A DNA stretch of 64,000 bases from Lacticaseibacillus saniviri JCM 17471 = DSM 24301 (GCF_001311785.1 NZ_BBBX01000003.1:52006-116005); one strand, 5' to 3'. Shown: positions 8,961 through 17,850, counted from the stretch's first letter. Notes: generated by a model not told the origin, from the letters alone. Numbers and translations: made by a program.

Positions 8961-9176
8961 CTTACCTAACTTTTCCTTGCTTGTAACGTTCAACTTTTCG
9001 TCGAAGTCATACACAACTGGTTCGCCAGTTGCCATTTCTAAGTTGATGATATCTTCATCAGAAATGTTTTCGATGTACTTGGTCAAGGCACGTAACGAGT
9101 TACCATGAGCAGCGATGATAACGTTCTTGCCTGCTAACAAGTCAGGAGCGATATGGTCTTCCCAGAAAGGACCTAA
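8961..9176 (-). pseudogene. gpmA 3' fragment (last ~70 codons)
   Basis: From [12 protein letters not shown] to the stop codon the sequence is about 95 percent identical by eye to the intact gpmA at 21023-21236, and reads in frame to KLGK. Homology ends at CTTCCCAGAAAGGA (9163-9176). It is the left-hand member of the direct repeat flanking the best preserved element, consistent with a displaced gene end left behind when the element restored gpmA with its own copy. Confidence 0.85.
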
Positions 9177-9185
9177 GGAGAATCT

Positions 9186-9243
9186 GCTGGTCTGATAAAA
9201 CGCATATATACCGGCAACTTTAGCGTATTTTTGATCGACCAGC
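9186..9243. other. Inverted repeat just inside the element's left end
   Basis: GCTGGTC (9186-9192) and GACCAGC (9237-9243) are perfect arms, with AACGC and GCGTA as a second inner pair. Lying 10-67 bp inside the junction, it could be part of an attachment site bound by integrase or excisionase. Function is inference. Confidence 0.4.
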
Positions 9244-9313
9244 GAGCGTCCTGGGTGGCAAATTGGCACAGTTCCACCTAGTTACTAATCCTTAGTTTCA
9301 ACCTGAACTGGCA

Positions 9314-9820
9314 CTAGTTTCCAACTTGAGCCTGAAGGCTTAGTGGATGACTTGGCTTCCCTGTATCAGGGTTCACCAACATCTTAAGTTTGTCAGCAAC
9401 TTTGTCTTCCTGATACATGCTCATTAGCTTAGCCAATCGTGCTTGAGCCACTTTTGATTTACTTGGCAGCGAACCCATTCCTAAGATAACCTCATCAACG
9501 TTATGTGCCATACTGACCAGTTCCAGCAGTCCTTGATCCGTACCTGCTTTGGTTAGGCTACTGCTATTCCCTAAACTTTTGGGCTTACTAAACAGATTGG
9601 CCACAACTACGCCACCACCTGTTAGTGAGCGAATATGATTCATAATCAGCAAGCGTGTAATGTCCATCACCCTAGGATCACCATCAGACGGATAATTACA
9701 AATCACCATATACTGTGGCTTTGACTCATCCCACACCCAACGAACCCAGTATAAATTCTCTGAATTGTGACGTGACGTAACTTTAATTGTCTCTAACGCT
9801 AATGTCTTCTCTCTTACCAT
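9314..9820 (-). CDS. DUF1643 family protein
   Basis: 168 aa. The segment YMVICNYPSDGDPRVMD...VVVANLFS has the layout of DUF1643 proteins (N-P-S-x-A-D-like loop followed by a strand ending NLF). The family is small, soluble and of unknown biochemical role, common on phages and islands. It is separated from the integrase by a terminator and lies at the left end of the element, so it looks like cargo with its own transcript. AAAGGAG precedes the ATG. Confidence 0.7.
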   Translation of the reverse strand: MVREKTLALETIKVTSRHNSENLYWVRWVWDESKPQYMVICNYPSDGDPRVMDITRLLIMNHIRSLTGGGVVVANLFSKPKSLGNSSSLTKAGTDQGLLELVSMAHNVDEVILGMGSLPSKSKVAQARLAKLMSMYQEDKVADKLKMLVNPDTGKPSHPLSLQAQVGN

Positions 9821-9856
9821 TGTAATCTCCTTTAGTCATAATTGAATGCAAACAAA

Positions 9857-9892
9857 TAAGCCAACATCCCACTAAGGGTGTTGGCTTTTTCT
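9857..9892 (-). terminator. Terminator after the integrase gene
   Basis: AAGCCAACATCCC / GGGTGTTGGCTT, one mismatch, with T runs on both strands. Confidence 0.75.
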
Positions 9893-11034
9893 TATTTAGC
9901 AATACTAGTGACATTGATTGCTTTGAGTGCTTCTTGCTCCATGCGGTCAGGTAACATCGACAGGTAATACTGTTGCGTAATCTGAACGGATGAATGACCG
10001 AGGAACTTTGATATATAGGCAATGTTAATCTTATTATCAAGCATCAACGAGGCTAATGTGTGCCGTATTGTATGTGTACTGTACTTCGCCTCAATTCCTA
10101 ACCTGATTTGTAGCTGATGGTACGCTGCATTCAAGCCACGGGATCGTGGTAGCTCACCTTGATTATTCAAGAACAATAAGTTCTCAGGGTTGGGAATACC
10201 ACGCTGGAACAGCCATTTGCGATGTTCCATAGACCACTTGTGAATGACTAGCATTGCCTCAGGAGCAATTTGAATTTGCCTAATGGAACTCGGCGTCTTG
10301 GGTTCCTTGATGGTCTCATGAAGTGAATCGTAACTACGCGTCACACTGATTGTATTAGATTCGTAGTCAAGATCCTCGTCACGTAAGGCCAGACATTCAC
10401 CAGCACGCAACCCAGCCTGAGTGATGACAAACAGAGCCATACGGTTAACATCCGACAGGCGGTACTTGTAATCAAACAGGAAGGTCTGAATCTTGAAGAA
10501 ATCCTCTCGCGACATAAACTTCGCGTCCGGTTTCTTGGTGCGATTTGGGTCTGCAACTAGTGTAATCCTACGTGCTGGATTATGTGGCAATACCCCATCG
10601 TCAACAGCATCAGCTAAAACTGAGCGAATTTGGGACAGCATCTTCCGTTGCGTTTCGTGTGACAACTTGTCAGACAGCGCATTGAAGAAGCCTTGTATTA
10701 AGGACCGATTCAAGTCGCGCATGGTTACCTTAGGCAAAACCTTTTTGATGTACCGTAACGTATATCTATAGGTGTCTTCTGTTGTTGCTGCCACGCTACG
10801 ACGTTTGAACACTTGATACGCTTGCCAAAAGTAATCACTAAACAGCATCCTTTCAGCAACCAGCTTCTTCCCATGCGCAACCGACACGGACAGTTCTGCC
10901 AGCCATAGATTAGCTTCCTTCTCCGTTTCAAACACTCTTGTTCGTCGAGCACGTACGCCGTCAATCGTACTACTGAACTCGGCCTTGTACGGGAACTTTG
11001 ACCCTTTACGCGGATTCGCGTATATCCTAGACAT
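9892..11034 (-). CDS. int: Tyrosine site-specific integrase
   Basis: 380 aa, the usual length of phage and ICE integrases. N-terminal AP2-like arm-binding region (residues 1-55), SAM-like core-binding domain (about 65-165), catalytic domain from about 190. Catalytic residues are visible: Arg in QAGLRAGE, Lys in IKEPKTPSS, HTIRH, LGHSSVQIT and the Tyr nucleophile in QQYYLSML. It should integrate and excise the element; the duplicated gpmA 3' end at 8961-9176 and 21023-21236 suggests gpmA is the target. It lies near the left end and is transcribed outward, ending at a terminator. Confidence 0.95.
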   Translation of the reverse strand: MSRIYANPRKGSKFPYKAEFSSTIDGVRARRTRVFETEKEANLWLAELSVSVAHGKKLVAERMLFSDYFWQAYQVFKRRSVAATTEDTYRYTLRYIKKVLPKVTMRDLNRSLIQGFFNALSDKLSHETQRKMLSQIRSVLADAVDDGVLPHNPARRITLVADPNRTKKPDAKFMSREDFFKIQTFLFDYKYRLSDVNRMALFVITQAGLRAGECLALRDEDLDYESNTISVTRSYDSLHETIKEPKTPSSIRQIQIAPEAMLVIHKWSMEHRKWLFQRGIPNPENLLFLNNQGELPRSRGLNAAYHQLQIRLGIEAKYSTHTIRHTLASLMLDNKINIAYISKFLGHSSVQITQQYYLSMLPDRMEQEALKAINVTSIAK

Positions 11035-11049
11035 TATATTTCACCTCTA

Positions 11050-11084
11050 TAAAAGCCCGTTACCATCGCTGGCAACGGGCCTTG
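11050..11084 (-). terminator. Terminator between the excisionase-like and integrase genes
   Basis: AAGCCCGTTACC / GGCAACGGGCCTT hairpin with a minus-strand T-run. It would lower integrase expression from the replication operon. Confidence 0.7.
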
Positions 11085-11091
11085 TTGATTG

Positions 11092-11358
11092 TTACTTATC
11101 GTACCAATGCTTGGTGGTCTGACTGATGTACTCAATCAAGCCAGCCTTAGGAATTTTAAAGCGTCCTTTTTCACCAATCGCAATCCGAGGTAATTCGGGA
11201 TCAAGTAATAGGCGCTCGAAAGAGGAACGCGAGATTCCAAGCAAATCAGCTGCTTCTTGAATATTGAGCAGTACGTATGGATTCGCATCGTGATTCAAGT
11301 AGTGCTCATTGACCAGATGCAAAAACTGTGAGAATTCTGATTCAACGCTAACGTCCAT
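11092..11358 (-). CDS. Excisionase-like helix-turn-helix protein
   Basis: 88 aa. Residues about 28-75 hold a winged helix of the excisionase/MerR-like kind: NIQEAADLLGISRSSFERLL followed by a basic wing (GEKGRFKIPKAGLIEYI). Proteins of this size directly upstream of an integrase usually act as recombination directionality factors or as small regulators. It lies 6 bp downstream of the helicase gene, so it is the last cistron of the replication operon. Confidence 0.75.
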   Translation of the reverse strand: MDVSVESEFSQFLHLVNEHYLNHDANPYVLLNIQEAADLLGISRSSFERLLLDPELPRIAIGEKGRFKIPKAGLIEYISQTTKHWYDK

Positions 11359-11364
11359 GTGGTA

Positions 11365-12977
11365 TCACTCCTCTCTGATCGTAATGTCATGAACATAGCT
11401 ATCGCCATTGCTCTTTCGCTTGCTCAAAGGAATACTGTGAACTGCAAATAGAGCTGATGAGAACTTCGGCCAAAATGCCTTGGGCGAATCAGTCCCCTGA
11501 GCTGGAATCTCTTTGTCATCCAACCACTGTTTATACCGATTCAAAACATCCGCCGCATTCGTTTTGTCTTGCGGTGCCTTAATGACCTGCGACCGAGTGA
11601 ACTCAATCACAGGGTTTGCAGTCGCCATATACTTGGAAACTTCCTGCTTCATTGATGGGCTTTGATGTAAGTCCCACTTGTTCGCGATTAATCGCCTTAG
11701 TCCCTCGATGGCCCAACCCAAAATCAAGGAAGACTCTTCCTCCAACTTGCTGGACAAGTTTTTGTCCTGTTCTTCAGGTAAAAATGTACGGGTTAAACGA
11801 ATCAGCATCAGCCGGCGTGCCATGCCATATGACCCATCGGACAATTCAGGCAATCGATTGAAGAGAAACACAAACTTAGTCGGAAACACGGTGGTGATTG
11901 GATCACTGTTCTTCACATCGGTGTATACAGGTTCACCAGCACTTAGAGCTTTCAAACTGCTGGAATCAAACTTGGCATCCGCATTCTCCGTTGAAACTGA
12001 CAACTTAGCATTGAGCAACGCTTGCTTATCAAACCGTCCGCCAAGGCTACCCAACGGTAGAGCCCGAGTATGTTCCTGGCCTGCCAGTATTGTCATGATA
12101 TTGGCTAAGACGCTTTTACCACTCGCACCTGAACTCACCATGAATAAGATAGCGTTAGCCTTAAACAGCGGCGTGAGCAAATAGCCCATAAATTCTTGAA
12201 GGAATAACACGGTATCGTCGTCTGTAATCTCATGAAGAAATTCAAGGAACAATGTAGGCTCTTTCTCTGTGCCCCCGTACGTTAACCCATTAGTAAATGT
12301 GACATAATGCTTTGGACTATGGGGAACAATCTTTGCTGTTTGCCCATCAAGATCAACATTGCCGAAGGCAAACCAGCGCTTATTCCACTTCTGATACGGA
12401 AGCTCTGGTACAGTTCGCTCTAATATTTCTAGCACACTGGTTTCAAAGTTCCTGGTCCAATCTTTAGACGGATTAACGCCAAGATACCTAACAATCTCCA
12501 TGATTAGCCGTGGTAGTACCGAATCAGCATGAACCCACACGCCACTTTTCCAGTTGTAAACCATGTAACCTTCCGTCTCCACTCGCTTAACCAGCTGAAG
12601 CACTCGCCGCAGTTGCTCAGCAAAAGGATCTTTTGGAATGAAGCACTAGCTTCGGAAGCCTCTATCATGAACATTGAACGTTCAAGCGAAATCAATGCTG
12701 CATCAAACAAGCCCATAAGGTAGTCAACATCATCTAAGGTACCGGTTGCGTTGGGTTTAACAAAAATCAAGCGCTCAAGGGTGGCATCTAAAACATATTG
12801 ATTGCTGACTACTTCCCGGAACTTTTCCAGACTGCCATTTGTACATTGCGAAAAGCCTTGTACCAAAGCCTTGTATTCGCTAGACACTTGCCACTCTGAA
12901 ACAAGCCGGCGACCAACGCCCCAGTTCTTAGAAATAAATGGTGTTAGCACAGAAAAATTATCTGGACTAATCTTCAT
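11365..12977 (-). CDS. Phage/plasmid P4-type primase-helicase (SF3), repaired
   Basis: Two frames, 12504-12977 and 11365-12603, fuse into one 537-aa protein if the TTTT at 12631-12634 is TTTTT, giving FQKDPFAEQL across the join. The C-terminal half has a Walker A SSGASGKSV and the downstream FVFLFNRLPEL of superfamily 3 (D5/P4-like) helicases. The N-terminal half lacks a clear catalytic primase signature, so helicase loading and unwinding is the surer role. ATG 12977 overlaps the end of the preceding gene by 11 bp. With the polymerase and SSB-like genes it forms a replication operon. Confidence 0.8.
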
Positions 12978-13482
12978 GCTCTTTATCCTCAAAACCCGGA
13001 ATATCAGCAAGTGAGTCTTTAGGATCTTCCGGCGCTGCTTTCACTCCGGCCATGAATTGACTAGCCGCTGCTGAAACTTGTTGCACAACTTTGGGGTTGG
13101 GCTCAAAGTTATAGTCACTCAATCGAGGCCATCGTTTACCGTCGCTTGACGGAGCACTAAATCGATGTTTAACCGTACCTTTTAAGCCGATAAAGTCATT
13201 GGTATCAACTGCTAGTTCCCCCAGAGCGTTCATTCCTCCTTTAAGGAATTCTCGATACGTATCACTCGTGTCTGAGCTTGGGAATAACCGAACAGCCAAC
13301 TCATTAGTAGAAGCGTTGTCCTCAGGATGCCAAACGTTCATCTTCACATCCAGTGTAGAATACACTGTTGCCCCGATTCTTTTTTGAACCTGATTGCTGG
13401 CAGTATCAATCGCTGTAATTTCAAAACCTAGGATATCGTCATCGTGAAGTTGAAAAGAAAAATCTTGAGCAAAAATTTTCAT
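12967..13482 (-). CDS. SSB-like protein of the replication operon
   Basis: 171 aa, beta-rich in residues 1-130, then a flexible stretch and an acidic tail (DIPGFEDKEHED), the layout of single-strand-binding proteins whose tip recruits partners. I do not recognise a named family. Position between the polymerase and helicase genes, where phage replication modules carry an SSB, supports this reading. It overlaps the helicase start by 11 bp. Function is inferred from layout and context. Confidence 0.5.
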   Translation of the reverse strand: MKIFAQDFSFQLHDDDILGFEITAIDTASNQVQKRIGATVYSTLDVKMNVWHPEDNASTNELAVRLFPSSDTSDTYREFLKGGMNALGELAVDTNDFIGLKGTVKHRFSAPSSDGKRWPRLSDYNFEPNPKVVQQVSAAASQFMAGVKAAPEDPKDSLADIPGFEDKEHED

Positions 13483-13504
13483 GAGTTAACACTCTCCTGT
13501 TTTG

Positions 13505-14608
13505 TTATTTTAGGAGATTTCGTAGAGGAAATGAAGGATACAGTTCAGTTACGACTTGTGTCACTTGTTTCACCAGTTGATCTATGAACTGCGGAGTTGC
13601 CCCAACCGGAACATAGAAATCGACTTCGTCATGCAAGAAAAACATTGGAAGTCCGCCCAAATCGTTACCTAGCCGCATTATCAATTTGGATAAGAAGGCA
13701 ATGGTCATTTGGTTGGGATATGCCCTTCGTTGAGATGGCCTCAGGTCAATAAATGTGGGTATTCTGCCCCACGGTCCCTGTATGCTATCTGGACGTACAC
13801 TATCAACAAAATGTTGTATCAACGTCGGAAACATGACTTGGAAGTTGTGTTTTACAAGAGCCACCGCATCCGCGTCCACACTAATACTCGTTGATACTTC
13901 ATTCAGGCTAGACTGGAGTCCGTAGTCACTCGCACCATATAGTAGTGAAAACGTAAACTTTTTAGCTGCCTGTCTTGCCAACTCTGCCCCGAATAACTCA
14001 ACCAATCCAGCACCATGAGCGACCGCTGAATGAACATCATCTCCACGACTCAGCATTGACAATAGTTCATGATCACGTGTAAGGTAAGCGGCCGCACGCA
14101 ATTCAGCGCTGCTAATGTCTACCTTAACCAAGTCAAAGCCGTTTGGCGGCACCATTTGCGCCCTTAGTTTGCGTGGCATGGCTTGTACAGCAACATTGTA
14201 TGCGCTACTTCGGCCGGTGTAAGTTTCATAGCTGTTCCAGTGACTTGTGATGACAAAATTGCCATCTTCAACTGGGATTGTCCTCCGAAGCAATGAATCA
14301 GTAAACTGTAGCTTCCGAGACAGATGAGCCTCTTCATCACTTGGCCAATATTGATCCGTTAATAAAGATTTGTAGTTGAGGACAGCATTCACTGGGAGCC
14401 TGATATCTTGGCTCCTTAGTACCGTAAAAGCTGGCTGCACGCCTTGCTCAATCAGTGCTTGCCGGCGATAAATCGGCAAGGACAGCGCAGAATCAACGTT
14501 ATCAATCAAATCAAGATGGTTAACCATGAACTGTGGAAGCATAAGGATCTTAGTCATTGTTATAAGTGGCAAATTCGTGTAATTGAACTGTATCGGTTCA
14601 GTACCCAT
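13505..14608 (-). CDS. Compact family A DNA polymerase
   Basis: 367 aa, essentially only the polymerase domain. Visible elements: TGR (131-133), motif A VDISSAELR (D164), motif B RQAAKKFTFSLLYG (about 212-225) and motif C HDE (326-328). No 3'-5' exonuclease or 5' nuclease domain is present, and the length is well below phage PolA-type enzymes (about 600-650 aa). Motif B has the normal Arg-Lys-Phe-Tyr-Gly pattern, so activity is plausible. RBS CGGAGG before ATG. A polymerase encoded by an integrative element without virion genes is unusual. Confidence 0.88.
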   Translation of the reverse strand: MGTEPIQFNYTNLPLITMTKILMLPQFMVNHLDLIDNVDSALSLPIYRRQALIEQGVQPAFTVLRSQDIRLPVNAVLNYKSLLTDQYWPSDEEAHLSRKLQFTDSLLRRTIPVEDGNFVITSHWNSYETYTGRSSAYNVAVQAMPRKLRAQMVPPNGFDLVKVDISSAELRAAAYLTRDHELLSMLSRGDDVHSAVAHGAGLVELFGAELARQAAKKFTFSLLYGASDYGLQSSLNEVSTSISVDADAVALVKHNFQVMFPTLIQHFVDSVRPDSIQGPWGRIPTFIDLRPSQRRAYPNQMTIAFLSKLIMRLGNDLGGLPMFFLHDEVDFYVPVGATPQFIDQLVKQVTQVVTELYPSFPLRNLLK

Positions 14609-14673
14609 AAAAAACCTCCGTGATAATTAGCATCTTGCTAACCAACAACGAAAGTATACGATGAAAGACCCCC

Positions 14674-14708
14674 AAAAAATCCCCTGGATTGGCATCATTC
14701 CGGGGACT
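14674..14708 (-). terminator. Terminator before the polymerase gene
   Basis: TCCCC.GG...CC.GGGGA stem with a minus-strand TTTTTT. It would separate the 14732-15835 gene from the polymerase-helicase operon or act as an attenuator. Confidence 0.65.
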
Positions 14709-14731
14709 TTTGTCATCATTACTGATATACC

Positions 14732-15835
14732 CTAATTTAGAAGCTTAATCTCCTCTACCATTTTTCTTCGTTCAGCTGGAGATAAGCCTTTGATGAATGA
14801 CATTGTGGCATTATATTGAGCTTGCCGCGCTTGAGACTTCTTAAAGTCTGCTAAAGATTGCTCAGGTAACCAGTTAATAAGCTGCTCAACTTCTGTCACC
14901 TCAAATCTAGGTTGTGTCAGCGCCAATGCAATTTCGTCAAAGGTTTGTTTTTCAGGATCAACTAGATTTCCCCCTGAAGCTAAGGTACTAAATAAGCGCT
15001 CCTCCGTAATTGCAATTGGTAGAGGATTACTTTTCTTCCAACCTTTCCCCTTTGACACATCTTTTGAAGGCAATTTCTTTATAGGATGCTCAGCTGACCG
15101 ATTATCTCGCATATATGCAAACGCGTGATCACCGTATAGTCCAAGCGATAATGCCGTACAAAGGTGCTTCATATCATCTTTGATTAACTGAGCAGCGGCT
15201 TCCATCGTTGGAATTGAATCATTCGACAACTCAATAATTGTATTTTTAGGACCTCTTTTGTCTCTTGCTAGAGCAGTTATTACACTGTACACATTTGGAA
15301 TTGGTGATGTTAACCCAATGACCGCATCATAAAGCAATCCTAGTGGTGCTTCATCTTGTTGCCTGCCCCGAAGGCTATTTTGTATTAGCTCTCTTATCGG
15401 GCTAGTTTGTAGATCATTCTGTTCTACAATCACACTAAACTCGTCCAAAATTCCCACAGACCAAATGGCTGACACCAAGGCAAGAATGATATCTTCATCC
15501 CAATTAAATTCGTTATTGCAAAACTTATTAAAGTTCTTTATCACCTGATCCTTATATTCGGCATCCTTATCGTACCTATTCGAAATCTCCATGTGTTTTC
15601 GGGTATCCCTTTCGACCTTAACCAGCAAATTCAAGAAATTATTCTCCTTGCACCAATCGGTAAACTTGGGCCAGCTCAAAAGATGCAATATCCCTTTGAC
15701 TGGGATACGCATGCCCTCAATCCCACCGTAAACTCTCGCATCATACATTGTTGCAAACCTATATCTCCCAGAACTAACTTGATTGTTGGGAACTAACTGA
15801 AGTATCTGATTTAACGTGGCTTTTGCTGTAACCAT
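14732..15835 (-). CDS. Unknown protein, first gene of the replication region
   Basis: 367 aa, soluble, mostly helical, with a basic central segment (LPSKDVSKGKGWKKS) and a charged helical C-terminus ending RRKMVEEIKLLN. No domain recognised. It is preceded by a promoter-like region carrying three 9-bp iterons (15873-15896) and followed by a terminator and then the polymerase gene. In phage modules this slot often holds a nuclease or a replication accessory protein; here an initiator or iteron-binding protein is possible but unproven. Confidence 0.6.
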   Translation of the reverse strand: MVTAKATLNQILQLVPNNQVSSGRYRFATMYDARVYGGIEGMRIPVKGILHLLSWPKFTDWCKENNFLNLLVKVERDTRKHMEISNRYDKDAEYKDQVIKNFNKFCNNEFNWDEDIILALVSAIWSVGILDEFSVIVEQNDLQTSPIRELIQNSLRGRQQDEAPLGLLYDAVIGLTSPIPNVYSVITALARDKRGPKNTIIELSNDSIPTMEAAAQLIKDDMKHLCTALSLGLYGDHAFAYMRDNRSAEHPIKKLPSKDVSKGKGWKKSNPLPIAITEERLFSTLASGGNLVDPEKQTFDEIALALTQPRFEVTEVEQLINWLPEQSLADFKKSQARQAQYNATMSFIKGLSPAERRKMVEEIKLLN

Positions 15836-15872
15836 CTCTATTCCCCCCTAATGGACACCGAAGTTTATCTTT

Positions 15873-15896
15873 GTCACTTTCGTCACTACGGTCACT
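15873..15896 (-). promoter_or_regulatory. Three AGTGAC iterons at a promoter
   Basis: On the minus strand AGTGACCGT, AGTGACGAA, AGTGACAAA are consecutive with a strict 9-bp period. They lie just downstream of a TATGAT -10-like box and upstream of the 14732-15835 gene. The same repeat occurs at 20886-20909 near the other end of the element. Either a replication-initiator or a repressor/integrase site. Confidence 0.6.
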
Positions 15897-15916
15897 CAAG
15901 TTATCATACCAGAACA

Positions 15917-15946
15917 CAAAAAAAGAATGGCCTATTCAGCCATTCT
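15917..15946 (-). terminator. Terminator of the 15972-17793 operon
   Basis: GAATGGC, loop, GCCATTC, followed by seven T on the minus strand. Confidence 0.8.
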
Positions 15947-15971
15947 CGTTGGTACAACCTCCACATACAAG

Positions 15972-16451
15972 CTACTTGTTGTTGGTGTCTTTCTGGTTAC
16001 CCTTAGCCACTTCTTGGATTTTCTTTTCCAAGTCAACGTTGAAGAACGCTGCTCCGGCTCCGATCAATGCTAAGACGTTACCTAAAAGATAGATCCATGC
16101 CCCCATTGCAAACGACACAGTCCCATCGGCAACGTCGCCAACTTGCCCCTTAAGTACGAACACGAAGATGATGGTGATGATTGGGCAGACAAGTTCAATC
16201 AGCTTCACATTGTTCTTCAGTGATGAAATGTACTTCACAATCAGCATCACTGCTGGCAACAGGATTAATAAGGTGCCAAGCATGTAGTCCGAATTTAAAA
16301 TCAAACGGTAGCCTTTAACTGATTGGGCAGCATACGCGCCACCATCGTCAGCATAGAAGTCACCCAAGAATAAGGCCACAATCATGATGATTGCACCCAC
16401 AAAGTCTAAGTTACGAATTACCCTTGTTACTGTCGCATTATTTTGCATCAT
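15972..16451 (-). CDS. Four-span membrane protein, unknown
   Basis: 159 aa with hydrophobic segments at about residues 16-30, 55-75, 83-101 and 112-135, and a polar, Lys-rich C-terminal tail. It is the last gene of a minus-strand unit (MALEERRL gene, 28-aa gene, Mor-like, lipoprotein, this one) that ends at the terminator at 15917-15946. No known family seen; a role in host-surface change or superinfection exclusion is only a possibility. Confidence 0.55.
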   Translation of the reverse strand: MMQNNATVTRVIRNLDFVGAIIMIVALFLGDFYADDGGAYAAQSVKGYRLILNSDYMLGTLLILLPAVMLIVKYISSLKNNVKLIELVCPIITIIFVFVLKGQVGDVADGTVSFAMGAWIYLLGNVLALIGAGAAFFNVDLEKKIQEVAKGNQKDTNNK

Positions 16452-16476
16452 ATAAATCTCCCATCGTATTTTGTGA

Positions 16477-16989
16477 TTAGCGAAGCCAATTCATCCAGTC
16501 CGTCTGTTCCACTATTTCGTCGCCACGGAAAACCTGTACCCCTCCGTTTATCCCGATTGCGAAAAGTAAACTTGAATCATCCTTGGTATCACGGAATGTA
16601 TAGGAGAAGCCCGTTGCTTTAGAGCCTGTCACTTTCTCCTGTTTCAGCTGACTGTGAAATTTTTTATAAGTATCCGTTAGCTCGATTATTCGAAAGGCAA
16701 ATTCCTTATCATGTAGAACTTGCTCTCCCTTCTCCATGATTGTTCCAACTGGGTCTCGGTAGTACTTTTCTGACGAGCTAGAGATCTGAACCTCTTCTGA
16801 TTCCTGCTCACTGTCGTCGCCTGACCCATTCTTGGTGCTCTCTTGGAACTTAGAGTAAGCTTTCTGCTCACTGCCATATGTCTTCTCGTACTTACTCTTG
16901 GTGGATGTTGCAACATCATTGTGTGACTGACACCCTGTTAGTAGTAGCCCACCAACGATCACACCCATGAATAACCCTAAACGCTTCAT
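16477..16989 (-). CDS. Putative lipoprotein
   Basis: 170 aa; N-terminus MKRLGLFMGVIVGG, then lipobox LLTGC (Cys20), followed by a Ser/Lys/Glu-rich linker and a compact C-terminal domain of mixed alpha/beta. Element-borne lipoproteins of this size include superinfection-exclusion proteins of lactic acid bacteria phages, which makes that role worth testing, but no residue signature decides. The upstream frame probably stops at TAATG overlapping this start. Confidence 0.65.
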   Translation of the reverse strand: MKRLGLFMGVIVGGLLLTGCQSHNDVATSTKSKYEKTYGSEQKAYSKFQESTKNGSGDDSEQESEEVQISSSSEKYYRDPVGTIMEKGEQVLHDKEFAFRIIELTDTYKKFHSQLKQEKVTGSKATGFSYTFRDTKDDSSLLFAIGINGGVQVFRGDEIVEQTDWMNWLR

Positions 16990-17281
16990 TACGACTTTCC
17001 CTCCATGTTTCGTTTTGTTTGTACGTTTTAATCTGCTGATAAATCCAGCGCTGGCTGTAGTCGTACTTATCAGAAAGCGCTTTTAAGTTTCCACCGTTGT
17101 ATTCCTGAGCAATACGCTTACCAACGGCGTCACGATCATACATACGCATGGGAAACTGTATCTGTAACCCACGAAACTCTGAATAAATCTTTAGCATGTT
17201 ATCCACCCCAACCAATTCTGCTAGGCGTTGATAAGTCTGATGAAGCACTGAAATCTCCACTTCAGCACCCGATTTTATCAT
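16916..17281 (-). CDS. Mor/C-type transcription activator-like protein
   Basis: 121 aa as read. Residues about 17-86 (LAELVGVDNMLKIYSEFRG, MYDRDAVGKRIAQEYNGGN, LKALSDKYDYSQRWIYQQI) show the helix-strand-helix plus HTH layout of Mor transcription activators. As written the gene overlaps the lipoprotein by 74 bp. One extra base within the run of A-rich codons near 17010-17025 would instead end it as ..ETMEGKS with TAATG coupling to the next gene, so the last 25 or so residues are doubtful. Likely regulator of the element. Confidence 0.65.
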   Translation of the reverse strand: MIKSGAEVEISVLHQTYQRLAELVGVDNMLKIYSEFRGLQIQFPMRMYDRDAVGKRIAQEYNGGNLKALSDKYDYSQRWIYQQIKTYKQNETWRESRNEAFRVIHGCDRWWATTNRVSVTQ

Positions 17282-17405
17282 TACGCCACCCCCTTTCCCT
17301 GAAATAACGATACCAGTTTGCTTTTACCCGCAAAAACGCGTTTTACAGTGCAAGACACAAGGAAAACTTCAAAATATGTGGTCGTACTCTGTCGACGAAT
17401 GTAGC

Positions 17406-17492
17406 CTACTTGGTTATCTCCTTCACCAGTACCGACGCCACATTCTGCACCACAATCAATGCGACGCGAATCCACAATTCTCCACTAAACAT
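17406..17492 (-). CDS. 28-aa hydrophobic mini-protein
   Basis: Starts ATG 17492 behind AAAGGAGGA at ideal spacing and reads MFSGELWIRVALIVVQNVAS then VLVKEITK and stop. One predicted membrane helix flanked by charged ends. It overlaps the last codons of the MALEERRL gene (GCATGTTTAG), a layout of translational coupling. Too short for standard gene finders. Size and shape recall membrane-acting small proteins, but no family is recognised. Confidence 0.5.
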   Translation of the reverse strand: MFSGELWIRVALIVVQNVASVLVKEITK

Positions 17493-17793
17493 GCTTATCC
17501 TCCTTTGGGGTCCAAATCAATTGATGGTTAGCAATAATCCCACTAGTAATGTATGTTCCATGTTCCGCCCGTATTACGTAGGCTACCAAGTCATCATTAG
17601 GTGCTGGTACCTGATACGAGGTCACCATGACCCGCTGCGGTAACCGATCATATAGTTTCTTCGATGGCAATAACTGCATATCAACCTCACTCCTTTCAAG
17701 TTCGTCTGTCTCGACACCTACATCTGCGGGTGACAGTGAGTGACCAATCAAGCTACTCAGTAAGTGCATCAGCCTTCGTTCTTCAAGCGCCAT
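17485..17793 (-). CDS. Unknown protein, conserved marker of this element family
   Basis: 102 aa beginning MALEERRLMHLLSSLIG, with an acidic stretch (VGVETDELERSEVDMQ) and a C-terminal part likely beta-strand (MVTSYQVPAPNDDLVAYVIR). AGGAGG lies 7-8 nt before the ATG. No family recognised. A truncated copy is at 4108-4276 and decayed leaders at 1130-1290 and 7018-7150, so it is a core part of the elements inserted here. A strong terminator hairpin stands directly before its ribosome binding site, implying read-through control. Confidence 0.6.
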   Translation of the reverse strand: MALEERRLMHLLSSLIGHSLSPADVGVETDELERSEVDMQLLPSKKLYDRLPQRVMVTSYQVPAPNDDLVAYVIRAEHGTYITSGIIANHQLIWTPKEDKHV

Positions 17794-17819
17794 ACGTTAT
17801 TCCTCCTTTAGGCAAAATA

Positions 17820-17850
17820 AAAAGGCCTGACATTATCTGTCAGACCTTCA
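17820..17850 (-). terminator. Hairpin before the MALEERRL gene (possible attenuator)
   Basis: GGTCTGACA, loop, TGTCAGGCC and TTTTTATTTT on the minus strand, about 15 bp upstream of the AGGAGG of 17485-17793. Upstream is an AT-rich promoter-like stretch (TTTGCAAATATATATTATT). The whole block is repeated at 4302-4360. Confidence 0.7.

Noticed and set aside
3899..9176. gpmA fragments as functional short phosphoglycerate mutases
   Set aside because: They lack the RHG phospho-histidine half of the enzyme; only the last third or less is present.
17281..17475. 64-residue frame as a gene
   Set aside because: No RBS; the 28-residue frame at 17406-17492 in another phase has a strong one and is coupled to the gene before it.
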